From: Methanococcoides sp. AM1
GTDB lineage: Archaea > Halobacteriota > Methanosarcinia > Methanosarcinales > Methanosarcinaceae
DNA length: 64,000 bases
Direction of reading: 5' to 3'
Assembly (NCBI RefSeq): GCF_900774055.1
Contig: NZ_CAAGSW010000003.1
Span: forward strand, 186,001 to 250,000
The translations under genes and the position numbers were made by a program. This document shows, piece after piece, positions 9,472-18,954 of this stretch; position 1 is the stretch's first letter, and each line of letters starts with the position of its first letter. The notes under the pieces were generated by a model. The model searched no databases and had not been told where the DNA came from. It saw only the letters and a program-made list of their open reading frames with translations.

Positions 9472-10047
9472 TCATTTGATCCTCATTTCGGAGTAGTTTG
9501 CTGTTTTTCCATTACTGACCGGATATGTAAATTCAAGACCATTTCTACCAAGCATACAGGACATGGGCTTTGCTTTTTCAATATCCATTTCGCCATTTTG
9601 ATTAAAGAAATTTTCGTTTACCTCAAGGTTTACAACTTTGCCTATGATAAGAGAAAATTTATCCCTTAATATCTCTTCAACAAAAGTACATTCTGCCCAG
9701 GCAAGACACCCGTTCACTCCTGGAGTTTCAATGCTGGAAGAGGCTTTTGTGGTCAGCCCTGCTTCTTTGAATTCGTCGATGTCAGCAGGATAATTCTTTG
9801 AGCAGATCATTACTTCATCAGACATATCCACTGAAGGTATATTGATGACGAATTCTTTCATCTCCCTTATGTTATTGAGAGTATCTCTTTTTATCCATGA
9901 TGCAAGTACGATCTCTTCCAGAGGCCTGAGAATTGGAGTTATATTGGACCATGGGGCCAGGTTTAGCACTCCGTTCTTTGAAGTAGTGGAGATCAATGCG
10001 ACAGGGAGTGTAAATATTTGTTCTCTTTTTCTTGGGGCGATTTTCAT
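9472..10047 (-). CDS. Flavin reductase-like domain protein
   Basis: A 191-residue protein of the flavin reductase-like/flavoredoxin family, which binds FMN in a split beta-barrel. The N-terminus (LPVALISTTSKNGVLNLAPW then SNITPI) is the family signature. FVINIPSVDM, GVNGCLAWAECTFVEEI and LIIGKVVNLEVNENFF follow in the usual order, and Cys in LAWAECTF is at a position common in the family. Probably an FMN-dependent oxidoreductase; the electron partner cannot be told. It stands alone behind an AT-rich spacer. Confidence 0.75.
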   Translation of the reverse strand: MKIAPRKREQIFTLPVALISTTSKNGVLNLAPWSNITPILRPLEEIVLASWIKRDTLNNIREMKEFVINIPSVDMSDEVMICSKNYPADIDEFKEAGLTTKASSSIETPGVNGCLAWAECTFVEEILRDKFSLIIGKVVNLEVNENFFNQNGEMDIEKAKPMSCMLGRNGLEFTYPVSNGKTANYSEMRIK

Positions 10048-10274
10048 TGTATCACTTTAACTTTTCTTTATATTCAACGTTATCATACGTATTATAATTT
10101 TTTTATTAATAATTATGTAATAAACTAATTATAATATAATTTTAGACTTAACGATCACGGTCAAAAATTGAAATGAATGATAGTTTTCACTTGAATCTGC
10201 TTTATATTATATATTTATATTTTTTTATGTATCACCAAATAACTTATCTCTGTTTAACTAGATAGTTCATATTA

Positions 10275-11075
10275 ATGAATGACCAATACGAGCCAGAGAT
10301 CTCTGGTCATTCCTGCACAAATAACCTCCCGGGTTGGAATAAGGAACTGGAATCGGCTTTTTCTGCTTATTCAGGTCCATACTTAGCTGGAAGAGTGGTA
10401 GCTCAACACAAAGCAGTCTTCGACATTCTGGTTCCAGATGATGTGATCAGCGTACAGTTCGATCCCTCACTCCTTCAAATTAGTAAGCAACCGGTAGTTG
10501 GAGATTTTGTTGTCCTGCTGGATCAGGATGAGTTGAACTCATATAAGATCGTGGATATTTTACCCAGAAGAACCTGCTTATCGCGAGGAGCTTCCGGGGA
10601 TTGTCGTGAGGAGCAACTGATCGCTGCAAATATTGATACTATATTTCTAATAACTTCGATCGAAAAGGATCTCAATTTGCGAAGACTTAAACGATATCTT
10701 ACCATTGTTCATTCATCTGGTGCTAAACCAGTGGTCCTGCTTAATAAGATCGACCTTGCAGATGATCCATCTCAAATGCTAGAAAAAATACAGTCTGTTA
10801 CAGGGGATGTGCCTGTAATTGCTATCAGTGCTCTTTCAAAAGAGAGTGTGGTTTTGCTTAAGTCTTATATAAATCCTAGTGATACAGTAGCACTTCTTGG
10901 TTCACCCGGGGTTGGGAAATCTATGCTTATAGATGCTTTTTTTGGTAAAAATGCCCCGGAAATAATGAATGTTTGGAAAGATGATGAGAATGGAAGGCAG
11001 ATGCTTACAACTCGTCAGGCATTACTTCTTCCAAATGGTGCAATTATTATCAATAATCCGGCCATCCATTCATAA
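10275..11075 (+). pseudogene. Truncated second copy of ribosome-assembly GTPase RsgA
   Basis: The first 266 residues resemble the intact RsgA at 27015-28118 over its N-terminal OB domain and most of the circularly permuted GTPase domain: G4 (LLNKIDL), G5 (AISALSKES) and G1 (GSPGVGKSML). The P-loop Thr after GKS is Met here, and the G3 region reads INNPAIHS where the intact copy has IDNPGIRE. The gene then ends in TAA, so the C-terminal zinc-binding domain is missing. Loss of the G1 Thr, the G3 motif and the zinc domain make GTPase function unlikely. The start ATG at 10275 matches the intact copy. Confidence 0.85.
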
Positions 11076-11228
11076 AAGACCTTGTATCCATAGCTTCCAT
11101 TTAGTTCAATCTCATGAGGGTAAGGTCAGTTTCCATCTTTTCAAAAGGAACAGGATCGACTACTACTCCCATTCCTATCTTCATCTCCATCCTCATCCTC
11201 ACCACCACCACCACTCCCATGTACCAAA

Positions 11229-11936
11229 TTATTCTCTAACATGAGCATTGAGACTAAATGGCTTACCAATTTTCCTATTCTCCTTCATCCAGCATTCCGT
11301 AACATCAGCCACCTTATCCACAGCATCTACTATAACACTGTCAGCAGTTGCTATTACTGCATGTGCTCCCGCTTCCTTGAGATCGAAATCCACATGCTTT
11401 GAGGTTCTTGCATCGGCTTTTAATCTTTTGGTTTTGGCTTTTTCGCAGATGAATTTTGCAAGTTTCTCACTGTTGCTCATCTGGGAGTCCAGGAGGATAG
11501 TGGATGATCTTACTTTCAAAGCTGAAAGCGTTGAGAGCATCTCGTCAACTGCCATGCAGGTCGTATCCGTGATCCTGTGGTTACCGAATACTCCACTTAT
11601 GTCACGCAGGAATCCATCATCTGCAAACCATATGGGTTCATTTTTCAGTGCACTTTCTATGGTTATCAGGACATTGTAGCCATCAACAAAGATATCGCAT
11701 CCTTCTAACTGAGAGCAACTGAGCTTCTTTTTGATTCGGATTTCTGCAGTTTCGGGTGAGAACACAAGTCTTGCGAGTATATGCCTTTCCTGTCCGGTCA
11801 GTCGGTGATGGTTGCTTACAAAAGTGATAGCACTCTTTCTCGCATATCCTTTTGAGAGCAGGTACCTTACTTCTATTGCAGGCTCTGAAAGCTTTTCTTT
11901 CAGTTCTTCGACTGGAAGCAGTTGTCTATCAGACAT
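11229..11936 (-). CDS. DUF434/DUF5616 (COG2454-like) protein
   Basis: A 235-residue soluble protein. The N-terminal part (SEPAIEVRYLLSKGYARKSA then ITFVSNHHRLTGQER) and the central GCDIFVDGYNVLITIESAL match archaeal DUF434/DUF5616 proteins, which have a PIN/NYN-like nuclease look: an Asp-rich pattern with VDGYNVL, AVDEMLS, LLDSQMS and ATADSVIVD. A nuclease role is inference. The last residues (KPFSLNAHVRE) are the same as the end of the Cas1-like fragments at 23.3, 28.2 and 28.6 kb, so the C-terminus may have been rewritten by recombination. Confidence 0.65.
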   Translation of the reverse strand: MSDRQLLPVEELKEKLSEPAIEVRYLLSKGYARKSAITFVSNHHRLTGQERHILARLVFSPETAEIRIKKKLSCSQLEGCDIFVDGYNVLITIESALKNEPIWFADDGFLRDISGVFGNHRITDTTCMAVDEMLSTLSALKVRSSTILLDSQMSNSEKLAKFICEKAKTKRLKADARTSKHVDFDLKEAGAHAVIATADSVIVDAVDKVADVTECWMKENRKIGKPFSLNAHVRE

Positions 11937-11994
11937 TGCAAATACTTTGCTGTGAGTAAGATTTATAGATGTCGCAGAACGATCTCTTGTTTTG

Positions 11995-12198
11995 ATGAGT
12001 GGGTATACAGAAAAAGACCGAAATTATCAGTTTGATCCGGAGACCGGTCCTGCACCCCCATTACCTTATCTCGAACTTCCTGATCCGATCCTTGAAAGTA
12101 GTATTTCCATCGTAAGGATCCTTAAAGGAAGGCGGTCCGTTCGTTCCTATTGTTTAAGTCAAAATACACCTAAATATATCGTCTTCTCAATTATATGA
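11995..12198 (+). pseudogene. N-terminal fragment of a SagB-type nitroreductase
   Basis: A 67-residue frame whose middle (LPYLELPDPILESSISIVRI, then GRRSVRSY) is the N-terminal signature of SagB-type/nitroreductase-family FMN proteins, where the RRSxRxY block contacts FMN. After RSVRSY the sequence turns into unrelated residues and stops at TGA. The remaining three quarters of the enzyme are absent from the following 150 bases. It is divergent from the DUF434 gene. Best read as a truncated remnant. Confidence 0.6.
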
Positions 12199-12349
12199 GC
12201 ATGAGGTGCATAATTAACATCTTCGAAGATCTGCCTTCTTCCATCATGTCTATTTTTAAAAACGAAAATAGAAGCAAATATAATAACTATATTTTTATAA
12301 TATAATACCTTATTTTCCTGAAAATATTTCATTAACTGAAGGTGTTTTC

Positions 12350-14983
12350 ATGTTCTACCCTAGCTTATATTCGGATTTCTTAATAATTTCCGGTATCTTG
12401 CTCATAATAATGGCACTGTATATCCGGCAGTTCAAGGACTCTGAATACATTACTTATTTTGCAATGCTACTATTTTCGGTTGCAATATATTCAATATTCT
12501 ATGCTTTGGAAATATCTTCGACAACACTGGAGACTTCGTTGTTCTTGTATAAGCTCCAGTATGTTGGCATCGTTATGATCCCTGCTTTTTTGCTTCTATT
12601 CTCGATCAGCTATACAAGAGGAGAAAAATGGGCCACCCTTTCAAGGATTATTGCTATCTTTATTGTTCCAGTGATCACGCTGATCCTTGTATTCACCATT
12701 GAGATGCATCACCTGTTCCACGAAGTTACTTACATCAAGACTGCAGGTCCACTTTTTTGTCTTTACTTTGAACCGGGTATCTATTATTGGTTCTATCAGT
12801 TCTATTTGATCATATTGGTAGTGTTTTGCATTGTCCTTTTCTTTAAGATGTACTTCTCTAACAGATCCTTTTTTGGTATACACCTGCTACTTCTAATTAT
12901 CTACTCTTTGTTACCTTTTTCAATATACCTGCTTTATCTGGCAGGATTTTTTCCTGAGGGTTTCGATCCTATACCCTTTGCTTTCATTCTAACTGCAATA
13001 ATGATATACATCGGTATATTTCGTTATAGATTATTCAATATAACTCCTCTTGCACGCAGTTTCCTTTTTGAGAATATGCCTTCAGGTGTCATAGTTCTTG
13101 ATGGGAAGGGGAGAATTGTTGATATTAACCAATTTGTAGAGAAAAATCTGGGCCTTGGTGCAAAAGATATAGGTAAATCGGCATCAGAAGTGCCTGGATA
13201 CTGGCATGAACTTCTGGGGCTTAAACTTAATGATAAAGGGATGAACAATATCGAGTTGAAGAAAAGCGTTGGAGGTACAACTTTCTGGTTTACTGCCAAT
13301 GTTTCCTCCCTTTATGATAAACATGGTGACTTTCATGGAAGAATGATCGTTCTGGACAATATTACAGCTCGAAAGCTTACAGAAGAGATCGTTTCCATTC
13401 AACATAATCTTTCGATCGACATGGGAACACGTTCTGATCTTATAAGCACCCTGAATTCCCTGTTGGAACATCTGGTAACTATCGAAGCTATCGATTCCGG
13501 TGGGATCTATCTGGTAAGTGATAAAGGGGGGCTGGATATGATCGTACACAATGGGATTTCACCAGAGTTCGTAGCACAATGCAGCCATTACGATAAGGAT
13601 TCATTGAATGCAAAAATTGTAAGGGATGGCAAACCGGTATACATAAAGTATTCTGACATGCTATCAGGCAATCTTGTTAATAGTCTGTCTGAAGACTTTT
13701 TGTCTGAAGGATTGAGGGCAATGACTGCAATTCCTATACTTTTCGAAGGCAAAGCTATTGCATGTATGAGTCTTTCATCTCATACTTACAACGACATTCC
13801 TGATCAAACAAGGAATGGGCTTGAAAGTATAGCCTCTTTTGCAGGGGAATATATCACAAGAGCAAAAATTCAGGATATCCTGCATAGGCAGAAGACCGAT
13901 CTGGAAAACCTGTTTAATTCAATTGATGAGCTTTTTTTTGTGCTGGATTGGTCCGGCAACATCATATCAACAAATGAATCAGCAAGATTAAAACTTGGAT
14001 ACAGTGAAGAGGAATTTTCATCAATGAAAGTTACTGATGTTCATTCTAAAGAAAGTATGGATCAGGTCTTATTTGTTATTAACGAGCTGCTTTGTGGTAA
14101 AATTGATTCATGTTCAATTCCTCTTGTTTCCAAAGATGGAGCATACATCCCCGTTGAGACCAGGATCACAGTCGGTAAGTGGAACGGCAAAAAAGTAATG
14201 TTTGGAATTTCAAGGGATATAAGTGAGCGCCAAAAATTTGAAAAAGACATAATTGATGCTAAAAATAAAGCTGAAGAAGCTAATCGTATAAAATCTGAAT
14301 TCCTGGCAAACATGAGTCATGAGCTACGCACACCTCTTAATTCTATCATCGGTTTTTCACAGTTGCTAAGTAGCGATCCTTTCGAGAACCTGAGTGCAAA
14401 GGAGATCAAATATTCTTACAATATTGCAACCAGTGGCAAACATTTACTGGCCCTTATCAATGGCATTCTGGATCTTTCAAAGATAGAAAGCGGAGAACTA
14501 AAACTTGAATGTGAGAAATTCGATCTGGTTGCTTTCATTTGTGAAATGGAAGAGTCAATAAAACATCTGGCAGATAAAAAGAACATTGAAGTTTGTAATA
14601 ACATTCGTTCTGAAAATATCGAAGTGCATGCCGACAAATTAAGGATGAAGCAAATATTGTATAATCTACTAAGTAATTCCCTGAAGTTCACACCTGAAAA
14701 TGGTTGCATATAGCTAAATGCTATTGATCGTGACAATAGGGTAGAGGTTTCTGTATCCGATAACGGAATTGGTATACCACAAACTAAGCACAATGAAATA
14801 TTTGAATCCTTCAAACAGGCGGATTCATCAACTTCAAAGGAATATGGTGGTACAGGCTTAGGACTTACTTTGGTGAAAAAATACGTTGAGATGCATGGCG
14901 GAAATATTTGGGTTGACAGTGAGGAAGGTTTAGGCAGTACTTTTACTTTTGCTCTCCCTTCAAATTCGGATCACTACGATTAA
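12350..14983 (+). CDS. 7TM/PAS/GAF/PAS sensor histidine kinase with in-frame TAG (putative pyrrolysine)
   Basis: An 877-residue sensor kinase if TAG at 14711-14713 (residue 788) is read through. Order: about seven N-terminal membrane helices (1-230), a PAS domain (from MPSGVIVLDGKGRIVDINQF), a GAF domain (about 350-500), a second PAS (from SIDELFFVLDWSGNIISTNE), HisKA with MSHELRTPLN (His about 657), and HATPase_c. The N box (NLLSNSLKFTP) precedes the TAG. DNGIGIP, FESFKQ and GGTGLGL follow in frame up to TAA at 14981. The last 230 residues are close to those of the kinase at 4280, including the TAG position, so the two are paralogs. The signal is unknown; the 7TM plus GAF layout suggests a membrane or small-molecule cue. 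No response regulator is adjacent. Confidence 0.87.
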
Positions 14984-15124
14984 AATACGAAGTTTTAGAT
15001 TCATCAAAATTTAAGGTAAAAAGTCCATTGCTTCCGTAGAGGTCCACTAATTAAACAGTTCTCAGTCTCTACAAAAAATATATATGTTGTCATTCCACTT
15101 TTTTATTTAGGGGTTTTTGATATT

Positions 15125-15220
15125 ATGGCAACAAGACAGATTGAAGTTACAAATCTGGAAGAGATTCATGAAAGAAGTAGGACTAATTCCATCACAGGGT
15201 TGGAAATAATATGGAACTAA
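15125..15220 (+). CDS. Possible 31-residue small protein
   Basis: A short frame starting at ATG behind GGGG, encoding a charged peptide (MATRQIEVTNLEEIHERSRT and 11 more). It overlaps the first codons of the following membrane-protein gene, which allows translational coupling. It may be a real leader peptide, a remnant, or chance. Nothing recognisable. Confidence 0.25.
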   Translation: MATRQIEVTNLEEIHERSRTNSITGLEIIWN

Positions 15221-15633
15221 TTCCCTATTTGCATGTAATTGTTGGTATCCTTATCTTTATTGTAGGGTTCATTTTCCATTGGTTAGGTCAATTTATCTCA
15301 ATATTGAATTGGGATCTTGCCACAAAAATAGGACTTCAGGAAAAGAAAATGATTCCTGAGTTCAAGGTATATGAACATGCAATAGCTGTTGCTGATGCAT
15401 CAATTGGCTGGATATATGGGCTTGTGGCTGTCGGTCTGGTCCTGAATTTACCATGGGCGTTTAAACTGGCTTGGATCCCGGGTGTGATCTTTCTATATCA
15501 TAGCTTAAGTTTTTGGTTTTGGGTCGGGAACCAGAACAGGTTAGGGTATCAGACCACCACGGACAGATTTAGGATCATCTGGTTCCTTACAAATTTCATA
15601 ACCGGTATTCTGACAATTGTAGTTGCGTGGTAA
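15211..15633 (+). CDS. Hypothetical four-helix membrane protein
   Basis: A 140-residue protein with about four hydrophobic segments: VIVGILIFIVGFIFHWLGQF near the N-terminus, IGWIYGLVAVGLVLNLPW and WIPGVIFLYHSLSFWFWVG in the middle, and IIWFLTNFITGILTIVVAW at the end. A conserved-looking YEHAIAVADASIGW loop joins helices one and two. The family is not recognised. The next gene downstream is another small membrane protein of similar size, so they may act together. Confidence 0.6.
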   Translation: MELIPYLHVIVGILIFIVGFIFHWLGQFISILNWDLATKIGLQEKKMIPEFKVYEHAIAVADASIGWIYGLVAVGLVLNLPWAFKLAWIPGVIFLYHSLSFWFWVGNQNRLGYQTTTDRFRIIWFLTNFITGILTIVVAW

Positions 15634-15762
15634 TATGGTGTTTTGATCAGCCATGATCACAAAATATGAAGCACATCTAATAAATTCAAAATGAATATAA
15701 AATTCGTTAATAAAAATCCAAACTGAGGCTGGAATATACAGGAACTTGAACTTCTGTCACGA

Positions 15763-16176
15763 GTGACTTTATATATTCTTTTGGTATTGTTCGGTTTAGT
15801 TACACTTATCCTCGGATGGTTCCAGATCAATGTCTACAAAGGTAAAGCCATGGATAATCCGGATGGTTCAACCGATGATTGGCATGAGCAAAATATATTG
15901 TTTGGAATGTCATTTGCAGACATAGTCATAATTTGTCCGGCTACTTTTGTAGGCATTGCCTTAATACTGATAGATTCCCACTTGGGCTTTTTCATTCTTG
16001 GATTGCTTAGTTTCTGGCATGTGTGGGTGAACACTGCTTTTACAGTTACCAGCTTACGGTTTGAAAAACCAGAAATTACTTTCATGTGGTTCATAGCCTA
16101 TCCATTTGGGATATTGCTCGGTTTACTTTACCTGATCTGGCTGTTTATTCATTTCGACATTGTGTTTTTCCCCTGA
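15763..16176 (+). CDS. Hypothetical four-helix membrane protein
   Basis: A 137-residue protein with about four membrane helices (LYILLVLFGLVTLILGWF; ADIVIICPATFVGIALILID; LGFFILGLLSFWHVWVNTAF; AYPFGILLGLLYLIWLFIHF). Residues 25-48 form a polar loop (KGKAMDNPDGSTDDWHEQN). The family is not recognised. The start is GTG at 15763 with a weak ribosome site, so it is uncertain. Same strand and size as the preceding membrane-protein gene. Confidence 0.55.
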   Translation: MTLYILLVLFGLVTLILGWFQINVYKGKAMDNPDGSTDDWHEQNILFGMSFADIVIICPATFVGIALILIDSHLGFFILGLLSFWHVWVNTAFTVTSLRFEKPEITFMWFIAYPFGILLGLLYLIWLFIHFDIVFFP

Positions 16177-16463
16177 TAAAGTTAGATCATAGAATTAAAT
16201 GGGGATGCTGATCAAAATTCAATTATGAATTTATAGCAATTTCCAATATGGTTTTGAGCACTTTTTGGGATATGTAAATTAGAAAGAGTTACTTCTTTCT
16301 CCTCTTTTTAGAAATGTTGACAAATAGGACTCATTGAAGTATAGCCTTAAGTAGAAGGAATCTCAAATTTATTAATTACCAAAGGGGGTATATTATTTGC
16401 AAAAAGGATATAACCTAAAGTATTGTATTACTAACATATCATCTTTAATTGAGGGTATGTTCC

Positions 16464-17624
16464 ATGGCAAACGAGGATAGCAGGATACACGATAATGAGA
16501 AAGAAAGAATAAAGGCATTAAACGCCAGGCAATTAAAACGACTATTGGAGAATACCAACAGCGATACTAAAAGGAAATTGTACCAACGATTCATTAATTC
16601 ATACATAATATCAGGTGCAAGCGTTTACACAATCCGTAACCATTTATCCGCATTGCTGCAATGGGATAGTATCATTATCAAAGAATACAACGAACTAACA
16701 GACATTGATATCGAAAACGCTTTGATTGAATTAGAAAATAGCGATATGTCGGATAGTTCAAAGAAAACACGACAGATCAACCTTAAGACTTTTTTGAATT
16801 ATGCAGGTTTGGAGGAACTTTCCGACAAGATCAAGATTAGGAAGGTAAAACGCAAACTTCCAGATGAGTTATTGACGGCTGATGATATAGACCGACTAAT
16901 AAACGCATGTCAGAATCAACGAGATAAAGCCGTTATAAGCCTACTGTACGAATCCGGTGCAAGGCTAGGGGAAATGTTGAGTTTACAAATTAAACACCTT
17001 GAGCCACACGACAAGGGCATGTATGTACAGTTCCCAGACGGTAAGACGGGTGCAAGACGTATCATGGTTGTCTATTCAGCCATGTACATGAATCAATGGA
17101 TTATGAACCACCCGAACAGAAGGGATCCAGAATCATTTTTATGGTGTCAGATCGGGGGAACACATGAAGTTTTAACGATTCAGTCATTCCGGAAGTTACT
17201 AAAAAGTGCAGCAAAAAGAGCGGGTATAACAAAGCCTGTAAACCCACATGCTTTTAGACATGCACAGGCTACAGAGTTAGCAAAGGATTTTACAGAGCAG
17301 ACTTTAAAGCGTTACCTAGGGTGGACCGCAGACAGCAAGATGGCTGCAACCTATGTACATCTAGCTTCAAAAGATGTTGATGAAGCAGTTTTGAAACGTG
17401 CAGGTATTGAGATTGAAGAAAGGGATACTAGGCTTAGAATGGACGAATGTCCACGTTGTCATAAGTTAATTAAGCCGGATATGTCATTTTGTGGTTTTTG
17501 TGGCCTCCCGTTGACAAAGGAAGTAACAACAGAGAATAATGATACAATATCTGGTATTATTGAAGTATTAAAGAACAATCCTGAAATACTGATGCAGGCA
17601 TTGAGCAAAGCAGGAAAGGAATAA
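16464..17624 (+). CDS. Tyrosine recombinase (XerC/D-like integrase) of the integrated element
   Basis: A 386-residue phage-type integrase. The N-terminal core-binding (SAM-like) domain is residues about 15-125 (YTIRNHLSALLQWDSI region). The catalytic domain carries the first Arg in ESGARLGEMLSLQIKH, then HAFRHAQATELAKDF (HxxR), a GWTADSKMAATYVHLA box with the nucleophilic Tyr in TYVH, and a C-terminal zinc-ribbon-like motif (CPRCHKL...CGFCGLP). The start ATG at 16464 follows GAGGG. It opens the integrated element that runs to about 23.1 kb. No tRNA target gene is recognisable beside it, so the integration site is unknown. Confidence 0.9.
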   Translation: MANEDSRIHDNEKERIKALNARQLKRLLENTNSDTKRKLYQRFINSYIISGASVYTIRNHLSALLQWDSIIIKEYNELTDIDIENALIELENSDMSDSSKKTRQINLKTFLNYAGLEELSDKIKIRKVKRKLPDELLTADDIDRLINACQNQRDKAVISLLYESGARLGEMLSLQIKHLEPHDKGMYVQFPDGKTGARRIMVVYSAMYMNQWIMNHPNRRDPESFLWCQIGGTHEVLTIQSFRKLLKSAAKRAGITKPVNPHAFRHAQATELAKDFTEQTLKRYLGWTADSKMAATYVHLASKDVDEAVLKRAGIEIEERDTRLRMDECPRCHKLIKPDMSFCGFCGLPLTKEVTTENNDTISGIIEVLKNNPEILMQALSKAGKE

Positions 17625-17644
17625 TAAAATTGGTGTGAAATAAG

Positions 17645-18340
17645 TCACACTACTTCATCCAATTTTTCCCGAATTTCTGGGCTCAAGTTGTCTCCAGCAA
17701 ACCTAAGAAAATCTTTGTAATTACAACTCAACTCATATTTGTCGGTTTGTAGTTCGTTTGCATAGAAGGACAGGTGGAAATCAAAGTCAACATAACAGCG
17801 GGCTAAAAGCAAACTAAGTTTTGTTGTCATGTTAAGCGGGGGCTTCACTAATTTCGTGATGTCATTTAATGCAGGTACAAACACGGCTTCAGTGAATTGT
17901 TTAAACTCTATTTCTGCATTGCGTCGGTTTTCCGAATTTGAATATTCTCCAAGGGCTTTAAGCAATTCTCTTATCAATATTGTGAAGCTAACATCAAAAT
18001 TAATCAACTGTGCAGTAGATACGTAGTCTCCCTTGCTAACCATATCGTTCTCAATTAGAATTTCTCTTGATTCATCTATTTGTTTATTAAAAATCGAGAA
18101 TGGGGCTCTGTTTGTAAACGAATAAACGACCGGGTTCCCCTTCCCGCATATCTCTTCGCGTTCAATTTCATGAATCGACACTAGTCGTTTTAAACATTTT
18201 ACTACAGTCGAGTGGCTGCTTTTTGTTCCAGTCCTTTCAATCAATTTTGAATGAATGTCTTTTGTAAGGATGGGGTCTTCGGATTCTTTTATGATTTCTA
18301 AAATTGTGTCACAAGTTTTGGTAAATGGTTTTTTTTCCAA
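17645..18340 (-). CDS. Winged-helix regulator of the integrated element
   Basis: A 231-residue protein. The first 90 residues form a winged-helix/MarR- or CDC6-like DNA-binding domain (ILTKDIHSKLIERTGTKSSH then STVVKCLKRLVSIHEIER). The C-terminal 130 residues are helical and not recognised. It is divergent from the AbrB-like gene, and a perfect 7-bp inverted repeat lies between them. This divergent pair is arranged like a lysogeny or copy-control switch. It converges on the integrase, whose stop is 20 bases away. Confidence 0.6.
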   Translation of the reverse strand: MEKKPFTKTCDTILEIIKESEDPILTKDIHSKLIERTGTKSSHSTVVKCLKRLVSIHEIEREEICGKGNPVVYSFTNRAPFSIFNKQIDESREILIENDMVSKGDYVSTAQLINFDVSFTILIRELLKALGEYSNSENRRNAEIEFKQFTEAVFVPALNDITKLVKPPLNMTTKLSLLLARCYVDFDFHLSFYANELQTDKYELSCNYKDFLRFAGDNLSPEIREKLDEVV

Positions 18341-18366
18341 ACAACCAACTCCCTAAATAATAAATT

Positions 18367-18385
18367 ACAGTTTTCTACAAACTGT
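18367..18385. promoter_or_regulatory. Palindromic operator between divergent regulators
   Basis: A perfect inverted repeat, ACAGTTT-TCTAC-AAACTGT, sits in the 86-base spacer between the winged-helix gene and the AbrB-like gene. It is followed by an AT-rich TATA-like run (ATATATATG). The position suits an operator controlling both promoters. The binding protein is inferred to be one of the two neighbouring regulators. Confidence 0.6.
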
Positions 18386-18426
18386 ATATATATGTTTTAG
18401 ACCATATATACTCATTGGTGAATGCC

Positions 18427-18612
18427 ATGTTAAAAAGAAAAGTTCAGAAAGTGAAAGAAAGTTACTTAGTCACAATCCCGAAAGACATGTGTCGTCTTTT
18501 TGGAATTACTGACAGTACCGAGATGCAAATGGAAATCACAAGCGAAAATAAGATCGTAATGACCCCTGTCCATGCCCGCCAAGACAATGCAGGGGCCATG
18601 CTGAACAATTAG
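18427..18612 (+). CDS. AbrB/SpoVT-like DNA-binding protein (ends in TAG)
   Basis: A 61-residue swapped-hairpin AbrB-type protein. MLKRKVQKVKESYLVTIPKD followed by MCRLFGI is the classic AbrB core (SYLVTIPKDM), and the second half (EITSENKIVMTPV) completes the hairpin. Such proteins bind DNA as dimers. The start ATG at 18427 follows GGTG. It is the only gene in the window whose annotated stop is TAG. If the TAG were decoded as an amino acid, only eight more residues would be added before TAA at 18637, so function would probably not change. It starts the rightward early operon of the element. Confidence 0.75.
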   Translation: MLKRKVQKVKESYLVTIPKDMCRLFGITDSTEMQMEITSENKIVMTPVHARQDNAGAMLNN

Positions 18613-18628
18613 ACGTGCGGTGTCCAGC

Positions 18629-18790
18629 ATGGAAACTAAGACAACCAGCAATAAAGAACTGTCGGACTGGGCGAAGCAGTTCTCAAAAGAACATCAATCC
18701 AGTATTGATTATTTCTTGAAATTCGGATCCCCTATAGAAAAGGCCCTTTGCGAAACAGTCCAGGAACTAGCCGAGGGGGCCACAGCATGA
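18629..18790 (+). CDS. Small hypothetical protein of the early operon
   Basis: A 53-residue acidic, helical protein (begins METKTTSNKELSDWAKQF, ends ELAEGATA). It lies 16 bases after the AbrB-like gene. Its TGA overlaps the ATG of the next gene (ATGA), which is typical of translational coupling and supports it as real. Function unknown. Confidence 0.55.
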   Translation: METKTTSNKELSDWAKQFSKEHQSSIDYFLKFGSPIEKALCETVQELAEGATA

Positions 18791-18954
18791 GTCCGGAAAC
18801 ATTCAAGAAATTAGAGGCCCCGGAAGAAATGACCGAAAGTAAAGACAATGTGGCGCAATTTGAAACAGAAGAAATAAAAAATACACATGAAGTTGAGGAT
18901 TGTAGCAGAGAACAGATAAACTATCTGTGTAGGGTCAGAGGGGACCTTAAATGA
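18787..18954 (+). CDS. Small acidic hypothetical protein of the early operon
   Basis: A 55-residue Glu-rich protein (MSPETFKKLEAPEEMTESKD at the start, CSREQINYLCRVRGDLK at the end). It begins within an ATGA overlap with the preceding gene and ends in another ATGA overlap with the helicase gene. Two consecutive overlaps of this kind argue that all three are translated as a unit. No recognised domain. Confidence 0.55.
   Translation: MSPETFKKLEAPEEMTESKDNVAQFETEEIKNTHEVEDCSREQINYLCRVRGDLK

Noticed and set aside
18610-18639. Sixth read-through TAG in the AbrB-like gene
   Set aside because: The domain is complete before the TAG and only eight codons follow before TAA, so there is no evidence that the extension matters.
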